From Saprospiraceae bacterium (GTDB taxonomy: Bacteria > Bacteroidota > Bacteroidia > Chitinophagales > Saprospiraceae), in NCBI GenBank assembly GCA_016710265.1, contig JADJJL010000007.1:620001-684000 (forward strand): a stretch of DNA of 64,000 nt, written 5' to 3'. The notes beneath the pieces are model-generated. The model searched no databases and was not told where the DNA came from. It was given only the letters and a program-made list of their open reading frames with translations. This document shows positions 16,042-24,588 of this stretch, one piece after another. The position numbers were made by a program, and so were the translations under genes. Numbering within the stretch: position 1 is the stretch's first letter; each line of letters opens with the position of its first letter.

Positions 16042-18879
16042 ATGAAAACAAAATTACTTTACATCCACTTGATTATCTTCCATTTATGTACATTTTGCGT
16101 TTTACTCCATGGGCAAAGAATTATTCGGATTCCAGAAGATTACCCTACAATTCAAAAAGGGCTCAATGATATTCATACTAATACAACCATACTTGTAGCA
16201 CCTGGCATTTATTATGAAAATCTAATTTGGCCATCTACTACTTATGTCATTAAATTGATTGGTATTGAAGGGAGTGCAAAAACAATAATTGATGGAGGCT
16301 TGAAGGATCGTGTTATCACATTGATTGGAGAAACCCTTTCTCCAAATATACAATTAATCACTAAGGCAACTCTAATACAAGGGTTTACGATTCAGCACGG
16401 CCAAACGGTTAATAAGTTTGGCGCAGGTTTGTTCTGTGATTTTGCAAGCCCAAGCTTTTATGATCTCCGGATAATCGAGAATGAATGCTCTGGTGAAGAA
16501 TGTTTTGGTGGAGGAGCTTATTTAAATGAATTTGCGGGAATCATTGAAAACTGTCAGTTCATCGAAAATAAATTAAATACCACAACCAGTTCTTTTGGGG
16601 CTGGTTTATATCTCAGACAGAATAAATCTTTAATAATTAGAAATTGTACTTTTGATAATAATTCTGGCCTTAAAAGCGACTGGTCTAGAGGAGCCGGTTT
16701 GTATGTTGAAATTCCTTTTACTTTTAATTTGGATGACAGTCTAAATCTCTCTATTATCAATTGTAAAATTTTGGAAAACAAAACACAATCCGGTGGCAAT
16801 TCAAACGGCGCAGGAATTTATATAGACGATTTATCCTTAGAAAAAAAGCATTCTATAACTATCGATTCTTGTTTTTTTTATAAAAATGAGACCAATGATG
16901 CAACTTGGTCAATTGGAGGTGCTTTAAATTCAAATGTCCCAAAAATAAATATTCTCAATTCACAATTTATTCAAAACAAAGCTAGAGAAGGGGCAAGTAT
17001 TTATCTTGGATACCACTTTTCAAAATTGAGACAAGTAAAAATTGAAAATTCCATTTTTTATAAAAATCAAACCATTGATGGTGCAAGTAAAAAAGGAAGT
17101 GCAATTTGTGCAGAATTTATCGCAACCGAATTATTACTTAAAAATGTGGCGATGAACAACAATCAATCCTCTGCAATATCAATTAGCAATAGTGCGACAA
17201 CCATTGAAATGATTCATTGTACAAGTTATAATAATGAATTAAATAATATTTTCAATGGTTCCATCGTAAATGTGCAGAACTCAATCTTCTGGAATCAACC
17301 TTCCAAAGAATTTGATCGACTTTATCATAACACAATTTTAAGTCATTGCATTGTAAAAGGAGGATACCAAGGAATAGGCAATTTGAACAAAGATCCTTTA
17401 ATGATTCATGCCATAATACCAGTACCAGGAATAAATTCCCCTTGTTTAAATGCTGGCATGTTAATTCCTTCTATTAATACTGATATAAATGGTTTCCCCC
17501 GTCCCATGCCCATTAATAGCTTACCGGATATAGGGGCTTATGAGATGGATCAATACTTTGCACATGTTTTGGTGAAATATTACTATGATATCAATCAAAA
17601 TGGAATGAAAGATATCAATGAAAGATATCTTTCGTTAGGTAGGGTGAAAGACCATAATGGTCAAACCCATGTCAACTATACAGAGAATGGCAGTTATATT
17701 ATCTTACAACAAGGTATGGCATCCATACAATATGTTGAAGATATTACCTCTGACTGGAAATCAAGTGGGCAAATGTTTTACCAATTTAATGTCAATTCTG
17801 CACAATTTAGTGAGAAAGTTGAAATTGGTTTATATCCAAAAGCCACTCAATCAAAACTTTCTACGATGGTCTATGGAAATAATTTCAGATGTGGAGAAAA
17901 GGTTAGGTTTACGATCACTTTAACCAATTATGGCAACGCCATCGAGTCTGGTTTTTTTTGGTTAAAAATGGACGATAGACTTGAATCAATCTGGTTTACT
18001 GATCTACCAGATGTTATCACTTCAAAGCATGAATTTTCATGGAGATATCAAGATTTATATCCGGGAGAAAGCATCACCAAGGAATTTTTTGTATTGGCTC
18101 CTAGAATTAATAATCCAAACGAGTTGGGTGAAATTTATAAGTTCTGTCATGGAGTTTCAGGCTTATCACTCAGAGATGACAATTGCTACTTGGCTGAACT
18201 CAGATGCTCTTTCGATCCTAATGACAAATTCGCCATTCCGCAAAGAGAAGATCAGTATTCATTAAAAGGTGAACCCTTGGTTTATACCATCCGCTTCCAA
18301 AATACGGGAAATGATTATGCACGAAATGTCATCATACGTGATAACATTGATCGCTCATTCAATCTTAATAGTTTAAAAATTTTACAGACCAGTCATCCAG
18401 ATATTTTGGAGGTGAGTTACGATGATGCCAGAGTACTTATCTTCTCCTTTAAGGATATTTTTCTGCCGGATAGCACTACAAACTACGAAGGCAGCAATGG
18501 TTATGTCATTTATTCTTTGGAGTACAACGAAGGCATTCCTGAAAACACCGTCGTCAATAATACCGCCAATATCTTTTTCGATTTTAATCCTGCCATTGTC
18601 ACCAATACCACCCATAATATCGTGGTCACAGAATATCCGACCAGTACTTCAGATCCTAATGAAAATAGAATTCTTGTTTATCCAAATCCTGCCACCAACT
18701 ATTTAGAGTTTAGTCGAAAAGTAGACAGATCCATTTTATTTAATTTGCAAGGACAAATAATCCATCAATCCAGCAACACCAATAATTTAAATATTCAGTC
18801 TGCGCCGGGAACTTATATTTTAAGATTGGAATCCGAAGGACATTTATATTATCATAAAGTTTGGATTATTGGGAATTAA
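16042..18879 (+). CDS. Right-handed beta-helix surface protein with T9SS type A sorting domain
   Basis: A 945-residue secreted protein. The signal peptide is residues 1-24 (LLHGQ). Residues 30-490 are a parallel beta-helix with recurring short strands (IENCQFIENK, IIRNCTFDNNSG, IDSCFFYKNE, LNSQFIQNKA) and a LPDIGAYEMD end of the choice-of-anchor Q type. About residues 500-870 hold an SpaA/DUF11-like region and a CSFDPNDKFAIPQ module (DUF7619-like: LVYTIRFQNTGNDYARNV). The last 70 residues (VYPNPATNYLEF) are a T9SS type A sorting domain. Binding or breaking down polysaccharide is possible for a beta-helix, but no catalytic residues were recognised. It is transcribed alone. Confidence 0.85.
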   Translation: MKTKLLYIHLIIFHLCTFCVLLHGQRIIRIPEDYPTIQKGLNDIHTNTTILVAPGIYYENLIWPSTTYVIKLIGIEGSAKTIIDGGLKDRVITLIGETLSPNIQLITKATLIQGFTIQHGQTVNKFGAGLFCDFASPSFYDLRIIENECSGEECFGGGAYLNEFAGIIENCQFIENKLNTTTSSFGAGLYLRQNKSLIIRNCTFDNNSGLKSDWSRGAGLYVEIPFTFNLDDSLNLSIINCKILENKTQSGGNSNGAGIYIDDLSLEKKHSITIDSCFFYKNETNDATWSIGGALNSNVPKINILNSQFIQNKAREGASIYLGYHFSKLRQVKIENSIFYKNQTIDGASKKGSAICAEFIATELLLKNVAMNNNQSSAISISNSATTIEMIHCTSYNNELNNIFNGSIVNVQNSIFWNQPSKEFDRLYHNTILSHCIVKGGYQGIGNLNKDPLMIHAIIPVPGINSPCLNAGMLIPSINTDINGFPRPMPINSLPDIGAYEMDQYFAHVLVKYYYDINQNGMKDINERYLSLGRVKDHNGQTHVNYTENGSYIILQQGMASIQYVEDITSDWKSSGQMFYQFNVNSAQFSEKVEIGLYPKATQSKLSTMVYGNNFRCGEKVRFTITLTNYGNAIESGFFWLKMDDRLESIWFTDLPDVITSKHEFSWRYQDLYPGESITKEFFVLAPRINNPNELGEIYKFCHGVSGLSLRDDNCYLAELRCSFDPNDKFAIPQREDQYSLKGEPLVYTIRFQNTGNDYARNVIIRDNIDRSFNLNSLKILQTSHPDILEVSYDDARVLIFSFKDIFLPDSTTNYEGSNGYVIYSLEYNEGIPENTVVNNTANIFFDFNPAIVTNTTHNIVVTEYPTSTSDPNENRILVYPNPATNYLEFSRKVDRSILFNLQGQIIHQSSNTNNLNIQSAPGTYILRLESEGHLYYHKVWIIGN

Positions 18880-19230
18880 AGTAAATCTTATTAAGACTGA
18901 CAAATTATCAAAATAGAATTGTTGAAAATTAAATATTTAAAATTGAACTATCCTATTTTTAATTTCGTTTTATTATAGAGTTAGATAATTTTACAAAAGT
19001 TTTGGAACAAGGATTTTTGTTCCCCATAAAATGAATTTTGTAATAATTAATTGTAACTATGCAAAACAATTGTATCTAAAGGCCGCAATTTTGCAAAAAT
19101 ACTTTTAATTAAAGTATTGATATTAATTGGAAGTTTTTCTCCAAATAAAAGCCAATTGTTTTTTGATATATCGCATTTATTTCGGATTTAAAAAACACAT
19201 TTTTATTCTTCACAAAATAAATTAAATACT
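18880..19230 (+). other. Intergenic region without a recognised gene
   Basis: This 351-bp stretch has no convincing frame. It contains one hairpin (GGAACAA and TTGTTCC around a 6-nt loop, 19004-19023) that lacks a T tract, so it is a poor terminator. The rest is AT-rich sequence. Confidence 0.6.
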
Positions 19231-19350
19231 ATGAATAATATTTTTAAAGGTCTGATTGCAGGATATGGAGCCCACAAATTGGGTGGTGGGTGCTTTGGCA
19301 CCATCATCGTATTTGTTATCATTTGGCTGATTCTTGGCCAGTGCAACTAG
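19231..19350 (+). CDS. Small hydrophobic protein, 39 residues
   Basis: An ATG frame of 39 codons plus stop. The product has a short glycine-rich N-terminal part (MNNIFKGLIAGYGAHKLGGG) and one membrane helix (TIIVFVIIWLILGQ), ending CN. The Gly-Gly-Gly-Cys turn and single helix look like a real small membrane protein rather than chance. No family is recognised. It lies 154 bp before the BrkB-like gene on the same strand, which has its own promoter. Confidence 0.5.
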   Translation: MNNIFKGLIAGYGAHKLGGGCFGTIIVFVIIWLILGQCN

Positions 19351-19440
19351 AAAAGACTTCTTAGATAGCTTGTCAAATTAACAATATGAAAGGTCATTTT
19401 TATCAAATAATGATATTGATTTCCATTAACAAGAAGTAAA

Positions 19441-19462
19441 TATTCGAAATATATTTCGAATA
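19441..19462. promoter_or_regulatory. Perfect 22-bp palindrome upstream of the BrkB-like gene
   Basis: The half-site TATTCGAAATA is followed at once by its exact reverse complement. It ends 7 bp before the -7 box at 19470, so it covers the -33 region. This is the expected place for a repressor or activator site; the regulator is unknown. Confidence 0.65.
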
Positions 19463-19469
19463 AAACAAC

Positions 19470-19477
19470 TATATTTG
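19470..19477 (+). promoter_or_regulatory. -7 box for the BrkB-like gene
   Basis: TATATTTG matches TAnnTTTG. It overlaps the TTG at 19475, excluding that codon as a start and supporting ATG 19505. Confidence 0.6.
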
Positions 19478-19504
19478 TTGGATCCAAACCCAATTATTGA
19501 TAAA

Positions 19505-20404
19505 ATGACAGAAAATTTTAAGATGCTTTATGCTGCTTTAAAAACAGCATTTAAAAATTGGTGGTCTAAAGACCCCTTCAAAGAAAGCGCTGTCATTGCC
19601 TATTATGCCATTTTTTCTTTACCCGGCTTATTGGTTGTCATCCTTACCCTTGCAGGATATTTCTTTGGTCATGACGCTGTCAATGGGCAATTATCAAAAC
19701 AATTTACATCTACCATGGGCGCAGAAACGGCACTTCAAATCCAGGATATCATTGCCAAAGGCACCCAATCAAAAGATTCATTTTGGGCAACAGTGTTAGG
19801 CATTGTCACCATTCTACTTGGTTCCACCGGAGTATTTGTTCAATTTCAAAAATCATTAAATGACATCTGGGAAGTTAAAGTCGATGTAAAAAAATCAGGA
19901 ATTTGGGATGTGATAAAAGTTCGAATTTTTTCTTTTGGACTTTTAATTGCTATATTATTCATCTTGACGGTATCCTTGGTCATTTCTGCAACCATTACTG
20001 CTTTTGGCAACTGGATTATTAATTATTTTTCAGCCTCGCTGCTTATCTTCATGCAATTTTTAAATTTTGCCCTATCATTGGGGGTACTGGCCATTCTGTT
20101 TGCATCGATGTTTAAATTATTTCCAGATGCCAAAATTAAATGGAGTCATGTATGGGTGGGGGCTTTACTGACTGCGATTCTTTTTGAAATTGGTAAATTT
20201 ACATTGGGATTTTATTTTGGAACTGCAGAGCCATCTGCAAGTTATGGCGCAGCCGGTTCGATCATCTTAATACTTCTGTGGGTTTCGTATTCTTCCATGA
20301 TTGTATTCTATGGCGCAGAGTTTACCCATGCATATGCAAAACTAAAAGATGGCAGGGTGATTCCAGGCGAGCATGCAGTTAAGGTTAAGGTTACTAAAGA
20401 TTAG
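19505..20404 (+). CDS. YihY/BrkB family inner membrane protein
   Basis: A 299-residue protein of the YihY/virulence factor BrkB family. It begins MTENFKMLYAALKTAFKNWW at ATG 19505; the -7 box at 19470 rules out the upstream TTG. Family features include KDPFKESAVIAYYAIFSLPGL, a GSTGVFVQFQKSLNDIW loop and the late FYFGTAEPSASYGAAGSII motif before the last helix. Six membrane helices are expected. The molecular function is not established; the old ribonuclease BN assignment does not apply. A perfect palindrome lies just upstream of its promoter. It meets the cupin gene tail to tail with no spacer. Confidence 0.85.
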   Translation: MTENFKMLYAALKTAFKNWWSKDPFKESAVIAYYAIFSLPGLLVVILTLAGYFFGHDAVNGQLSKQFTSTMGAETALQIQDIIAKGTQSKDSFWATVLGIVTILLGSTGVFVQFQKSLNDIWEVKVDVKKSGIWDVIKVRIFSFGLLIAILFILTVSLVISATITAFGNWIINYFSASLLIFMQFLNFALSLGVLAILFASMFKLFPDAKIKWSHVWVGALLTAILFEIGKFTLGFYFGTAEPSASYGAAGSIILILLWVSYSSMIVFYGAEFTHAYAKLKDGRVIPGEHAVKVKVTKD

Positions 20405-20773
20405 CTATTCATACCCACTCTTAATCACTGTAAGTATCAATTTGAATCTTCCGTTCGGTTGTATCAGACTAGATATATGAGCCGGTATCACAATACCATC
20501 CCCTGTGTTAAGCTTAGTGGCTTTACCATCAATGACGATGACCGCACTACCATCAATGATTTGCGCATAAGTGTCAAATGGTGAAACTTTCTCATTTAAG
20601 CCTTCACCACTATCGAATGAAAGTGCATTGATAGAACCCGTACTCCTTTTCATTATGGATTTGCTCACTACTGCATTGTGTTCATATTCTATCAGTTCCA
20701 TAATAATATGGGACGTACCTTTTTCGATTTCCTCACCTTTGTGTGGTAATTTTTCAAGTTCTTTAGTATCCAT
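20405..20773 (-). CDS. Small cupin-domain protein
   Basis: A 122-residue single-domain cupin. The C-terminal half shows the conserved beta-barrel pattern (YAQIIDGSAVIVIDGKATKLNTGDGIVIP), with glycines at the right spacing. The usual metal-binding histidines of cupin motif 1 are largely replaced (SPFDTYAQIIDG), so metal catalysis is doubtful and a sensing or scaffolding role is possible. Its stop codon abuts the converging BrkB-like gene. No operon partner. Confidence 0.7.
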   Translation of the reverse strand: MDTKELEKLPHKGEEIEKGTSHIIMELIEYEHNAVVSKSIMKRSTGSINALSFDSGEGLNEKVSPFDTYAQIIDGSAVIVIDGKATKLNTGDGIVIPAHISSLIQPNGRFKLILTVIKSGYE

Positions 20774-20996
20774 AGTCGTTCATTAAAAAAATTAGTAATT
20801 TTTATCTATGCAAAATAGCGAAACTTTGAGTGTTTGGGCTTTACATATCGGAAGTAATTATTTACATCATTAAGTCTAGCTTTTCGGCTCCAAAAATAAA
20901 TTCTTTAAGCCAGTTCAAATAAAACCACACTAGAATTAAATAATTGACAATATGTGCTCAATGCATAGATGGTCAAATAAATTAATTAAAAAATAC

Positions 20997-21046
20997 TTGT
21001 GCAATTGAAATATTCCATTTAACTTTGCGTTTAAAAGTACTTTTAA
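20997..21046 (+). promoter_or_regulatory. Promoter and palindromic operator of the membrane protein/winged-helix operon
   Basis: A TTG -33 element (20997-20999), a 20-bp spacer and TAACTTTG (21020-21027) form a good Bacteroidota promoter. Directly after it, 21031-21046 is the perfect palindrome TTAAAAGTACTTTTAA, covering the expected transcription start and touching the ATG at 21047. A repressor bound there would block initiation. Confidence 0.7.
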
Positions 21047-21673
21047 ATGAAAGACGAACAGGAGTATATTAAAGATATCGCCGCCATCCGGACCATCATG
21101 GAGCGAACCACCAAGTTTAAGCTTCTTGCAGGCTGGGCGGGCATCATGGCAGGAATCTACGCTTTGGCGGGTGTGTTGATCGTTAAACAATATTTTAGGT
21201 TTAATCCTGGAGAGACAGAAGATATGTACATAACAGGAGGCACCATAGCGATGAATACTTTGAATGTCATCATCCTCGCAAAATGCATTTTGATTTTGTC
21301 CGTTGGTACTGCCATTTACCTTTCGAGTAGGAAGGCAAAACAAACAGGAGAAAAACTTTGGAACGCCACCACAAAAAGGCTATTGATGGATATGGCCATC
21401 CCCTTACTGGCTGGTGGATTTTTAATGCTCATCTTGCTTTCAAAAGGATATTTTGGTTTTATGGCGCCTTTGAGCTTGATCTTTTATGGTCTTGCTTTGT
21501 ACAATGCCGGGAAGTTTACTTATGACGAATTAAAAATACTTGGTTTTATTCAGATTGGTCTGGGATTGGTCAGCATTTATTTCGTGCAATATGGATTGCT
21601 GTTTTGGGCCTTGGGTTTTGGTTTTGCCCACATACTGTATGGTATCTATTTACACTACAAGTATGAGCGATGA
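21047..21673 (+). CDS. Multi-pass membrane protein linked to a winged-helix regulator
   Basis: A 208-residue membrane protein with about six helices. A charged N-terminus (MKDEQEYIKDIAAIRTIMERTTKF) precedes helices at roughly 27-47, 68-90, 112-130, 137-160 and two at the C-terminus. I cannot name a family. Its stop overlaps the start of the winged-helix gene by 4 bp (ATGA), so the two are translationally coupled, and creD follows. This suggests it senses envelope state or modulates the regulator; that is inference. Confidence 0.7.
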   Translation: MKDEQEYIKDIAAIRTIMERTTKFKLLAGWAGIMAGIYALAGVLIVKQYFRFNPGETEDMYITGGTIAMNTLNVIILAKCILILSVGTAIYLSSRKAKQTGEKLWNATTKRLLMDMAIPLLAGGFLMLILLSKGYFGFMAPLSLIFYGLALYNAGKFTYDELKILGFIQIGLGLVSIYFVQYGLLFWALGFGFAHILYGIYLHYKYER

Positions 21674-21969
21674 AAATATCCATAGACAATTTACACAAAG
21701 CATTTGATAGTAGAATCAGGCTGGGCATTATGGCAGCTTTAGCAGCCAGTGATTCACTTGATTTTGTTTCGCTCAAGGAATTTTTGGATTTAACAGATGG
21801 CAATCTGGCCAGTCATATAAAAGCTTTAGAGAAAGAAGAATTTATAGGAATTAAAAAATCATTTATTGACCGAAAACCCAATACCAAATATTTTATAACC
21901 AGATCCGGAAAAATAGCATTCAACAATCATCTAAAAGCATTGGAAAAAATTATTCAATCAAATAAATAA
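21670..21969 (+). CDS. Winged-helix transcriptional regulator (HTH_27-like)
   Basis: A 99-residue MarR/ArsR-like winged-helix protein consisting almost wholly of the DNA-binding domain. The recognition region reads LDLTDGNLASHIKALEKEEF and the wing IKKSFIDRKPNTKYFIT. It belongs to the small PadR/MarR-like group annotated as transcriptional regulator with HTH_27. The start overlaps the preceding stop. A palindrome in the operon's promoter (21031) and a related inverted repeat in front of creD (22006) are likely targets, by position only. No ligand-binding domain is present, so the signal may come from the coupled membrane protein. Confidence 0.8.
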   Translation: MKISIDNLHKAFDSRIRLGIMAALAASDSLDFVSLKEFLDLTDGNLASHIKALEKEEFIGIKKSFIDRKPNTKYFITRSGKIAFNNHLKALEKIIQSNK

Positions 21970-22004
21970 TCCCTTCTAACAATAAAATCTATTTTTTTAC
22001 ATTT

Positions 22005-22024
22005 TAACTTTGTACTTCAAAGTT
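22005..22024 (+). promoter_or_regulatory. creD promoter with overlapping inverted repeat
   Basis: TAACTTTG (22005-22012) is the -7 box. AACTTTG and CAAAGTT (22006-22024, 5-bp spacer) form an inverted repeat that includes it. The GTACTT core is shared with the palindrome at 21031. Confidence 0.6.
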
Positions 22025-22041
22025 CTTTCAATTTTTAAACC

Positions 22042-23397
22042 ATGCAAACAGAAAACAAAAATTACCTCGAAAACATTGCCGACTCCATTAAGAAATCTGT
22101 GACACTGAAACTATTGTCCATTTTTATCTTAATGATGCTTCTCATGATTCCCATCAGCATTGTACAAGAATTAATACAAGAACGTGAAGCAACAAGACAA
22201 AAAATAGTCAAAGAGGTTAGTCATAATTGGGCGAACGAACAATTGGTCTATGGGCCCATCTTGAGCATTCCATTGAAAAAAAATGTACAAGAAGACGGCA
22301 AAACCGTGACCTATTATGAAATGGTCCACTTACTTCCTGAAGAACTTAAAGTCAAAGGAAATGTATCTCCAAAAAAATTAAAGCGAGGAATTTATGAAGT
22401 GGCCGTGTATGACAGTCATCTCTCCTTTTTCGGAAAATTTGATAAAATTCAAGAAGTATTGGATCCTTTGGATGAGTACACTATATTATTGCAAGATGCA
22501 TTTCTAACTATACACATTTCTGATTTAAGAGGAATCAAAGAAAATGTAGTTTTAAAATGGGCCGGACAACAAAAAGAAATTCATCCCGGATCTAATATTC
22601 CGAATATGATTCCTTCTGGTTTTACAGTTAAGAATATTTTAAATCAAAACTTCCAGGAAAGCCAGACCTTCAATTTTGAAATAAAACTTCAAGGGAGTCA
22701 ATTTTTAGGTTTTGTGCCTTTGGGTAAGGAAACCATAGTGGATTTAAATTCAGAATGGAAAGACCCAAGTTTTTCGGGTTCCTTTTTACCGGATGAGCGG
22801 ACTGTAAATGAGCAGGGTTTTGCAGCAAATTGGAGAGTACTGGAATTAAATAGAAATTATCCACAATCCTGGATCGGTGACAGAAACAAAGATGAATTAA
22901 AGAATTCTGCTTTTGGAGTGGATCTAATTTTACCAGTCAACGATTATCAAAAATCAATGCGTTCCGCTAAATATGCCTTGTTGGCCATTTCACTCACTTT
23001 CTTGAGTTTCTTCCTCATAGAAATTTTTAATAAAAAGAAAGTTCATCCATTCCAGTATATCTTGATTGGATTGGCTCTATGCATATTTTATACCCTCTTG
23101 GTTTCAATATCTGAACATTTAGATTTTAATAAAGCCTATTTAATCTCCAGTGTCATAGTCATCACAATGATTGCCTTGTATGCAAAGACCATTATTTCGA
23201 ATGTAAAACAGTTAGCCGTGCTTGTGCTCATATTAAGTTTCACCTATTTATTTGTGTTTATCACTTTACAACTTCAGGATTATGCACTATTAATAGGAAG
23301 CATTGGCTTAACTTCTATTTTAGCGATCACCATGTACATCACTAGAAATGTAAACTGGCAAGATTTGAATTCAATTAGAAAATTAGAGGATGAGTAA
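22042..23397 (+). CDS. creD: Cell envelope integrity protein CreD
   Basis: A 451-residue inner membrane protein of the CreD family. An N-terminal helix (about residues 22-40) and the family motif LIQEREATRQKIVKEVSHNW are followed by a large periplasmic domain (GPILSIPLKK, WKDPSFSGSFLPDERTV, FGVDLILPVNDYQKSMRSAKYALL cut into parts). About five helices close the protein. CreD is linked to envelope stress and beta-lactam/colicin tolerance in enterobacteria; here no CreBC two-component genes are present. A winged-helix regulator gene lies just upstream instead, with its own and the creD promoter sharing a related inverted repeat. Confidence 0.9.
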   Translation: MQTENKNYLENIADSIKKSVTLKLLSIFILMMLLMIPISIVQELIQEREATRQKIVKEVSHNWANEQLVYGPILSIPLKKNVQEDGKTVTYYEMVHLLPEELKVKGNVSPKKLKRGIYEVAVYDSHLSFFGKFDKIQEVLDPLDEYTILLQDAFLTIHISDLRGIKENVVLKWAGQQKEIHPGSNIPNMIPSGFTVKNILNQNFQESQTFNFEIKLQGSQFLGFVPLGKETIVDLNSEWKDPSFSGSFLPDERTVNEQGFAANWRVLELNRNYPQSWIGDRNKDELKNSAFGVDLILPVNDYQKSMRSAKYALLAISLTFLSFFLIEIFNKKKVHPFQYILIGLALCIFYTLLVSISEHLDFNKAYLISSVIVITMIALYAKTIISNVKQLAVLVLILSFTYLFVFITLQLQDYALLIGSIGLTSILAITMYITRNVNWQDLNSIRKLEDE

Positions 23398-23764
23398 ATT
23401 AGAGAATTAGAGAATTTGCAAATATGGAAATGAGGAAATTTGAAAATTTGGAAATTAAAGAGGAAGAAAAGGGCGTTATTTGAAAATTGATAAAATTTCA
23501 ATTTAAATATTTTTATTCAACACATAGGCCACTTAGAATTCACATAGGGCACATAGAGAAAGGTAGTTAATTAGAGAATCGCAGCGAAGCGAAGATGACA
23601 CCAAAGGCGTTATTAGTAGATTAGTCAATTGGGGAATAGGAGAATTTGGAAATGCGGAGGGACTAAAGGCGTCTTAAACTCCGTGAAAAGCGATATGACG
23701 CGAACGGTGTGATGGAAATGAAAAATGCAGGTAACGGTGTAATTAAATCAAAAGTTAGAAAAAA
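23398..23764 (+). repeat. Patchwork of short degenerate repeats
   Basis: No gene is seen in this 367-bp gap. It holds runs of TTAGAGAAT and GGAAATTTG-like words (23397-23460), copies of a CACATAGG/CACTTAG word (23521-23562) and GGCGTTATT/GGCGTCTT words. The end is less AT-rich (TGACGCGAACGGTGTGATGG). The look is of decayed intergenic repeats. One GGCG-containing word recurs at 23472, 23606 and 23666. Confidence 0.55.
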
Positions 23765-24484
23765 ATGAATTTGGTTACAAGACTAGACGAGATACATTCC
23801 AAAGTAAAATCAAATAAATGGTTTTACTTTTGTGCTGTATTTAACCGAATCGCCTTGGCTGCTGGCTTTATCCCATCAGGGCTGACAAAAATATTTGGAG
23901 AGAGATTTACTTCATTATCTATAAACCACCCTATGGGAAATTATTTAGAATCTCTTTATCATACCGGCTACTATTATCCATTCATTGGGTATGTGCAAGT
24001 GATCGCAGCCATACTTTTGCTTATACCAAGAACAGCGACACTTGGAGCAATTGTATATTTTCCTGTAATATTAAATATCTGCATTTTATCGCTTGCTGTC
24101 GGCTTTGAAGGTTCACTGGTAACTTCTCCTTTAATGGTAATGGCTAATTTATACCTTATTTGTTGGGACTACGATAAATTAAAATTCATAATTTCAATTA
24201 GAAGTGATAAAACTATTCTTATTAATAAGACATCGAAAGAAAAAAATAATAAATTTCCAGTTGCCTTTTCTATAAGTGTAATATTGATTGTAGTCTTGAC
24301 AGTTTTAATAGTTACAAATTCCTACACTAAACAGACAAGAAACACTTTAAAAGACTGCATATATGATTGTAAAAATTCTGCTAACTCCCAAGCTTGTTTA
24401 AACTTTTGCGATTGTATTCATATACAAGGAAAATCTTTTAGCCAATGTTCAGAGCAACTTCGAAAAGCCAAAAAAGGTCGTTAG
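23765..24484 (+). CDS. DoxX-like membrane protein with Cys-rich tail
   Basis: A 239-residue protein. Residues 20-145 form a four-helix DoxX/SURF4-like unit (FNRIALAAGFIPSGLTKIFGERF, YVQVIAAILLLIPRTATLGA). A fifth helix follows (FPVAFSISVILIVVLTVLIV, about 166-185). The C-terminal 45 residues are unusual and carry six cysteines (DCIYDCKNSANSQACLNFCDC and a late QCSEQL). The tail could be oxidised outside the membrane or bind metal; this is inference. The gene stands alone after a repeat patch. Its precise role is not known. Confidence 0.75.
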   Translation: MNLVTRLDEIHSKVKSNKWFYFCAVFNRIALAAGFIPSGLTKIFGERFTSLSINHPMGNYLESLYHTGYYYPFIGYVQVIAAILLLIPRTATLGAIVYFPVILNICILSLAVGFEGSLVTSPLMVMANLYLICWDYDKLKFIISIRSDKTILINKTSKEKNNKFPVAFSISVILIVVLTVLIVTNSYTKQTRNTLKDCIYDCKNSANSQACLNFCDCIHIQGKSFSQCSEQLRKAKKGR

Positions 24485-24575
24485 AAAATTTAGGTCAAAT
24501 CTGAAATCCAAAATTCACTTATTTCACAATGTAAAATAGATCACAAATTTATAAACTAAATTTAAAAATTGTTCA

Positions 24576-24583
24576 TAAATTTG
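24576..24583 (+). promoter_or_regulatory. -7 box very close to the lipoprotein start codon
   Basis: TAAATTTG matches TAnnTTTG and ends only 5 bp before ATG 24589. If used, the transcript would start at or next to the start codon. Confidence 0.5.
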
Positions 24584-24588
24584 CACAC

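Noticed and set aside
19004..19023. Hairpin as a terminator after the beta-helix protein gene
   Set aside because: No T tract follows and it lies 125 bp after the stop.
20936..21343. 135-codon minus-strand frame opposite the membrane protein gene
   Set aside because: It is antisense to a well supported coupled operon and its promoter, and the translation has no recognisable features.
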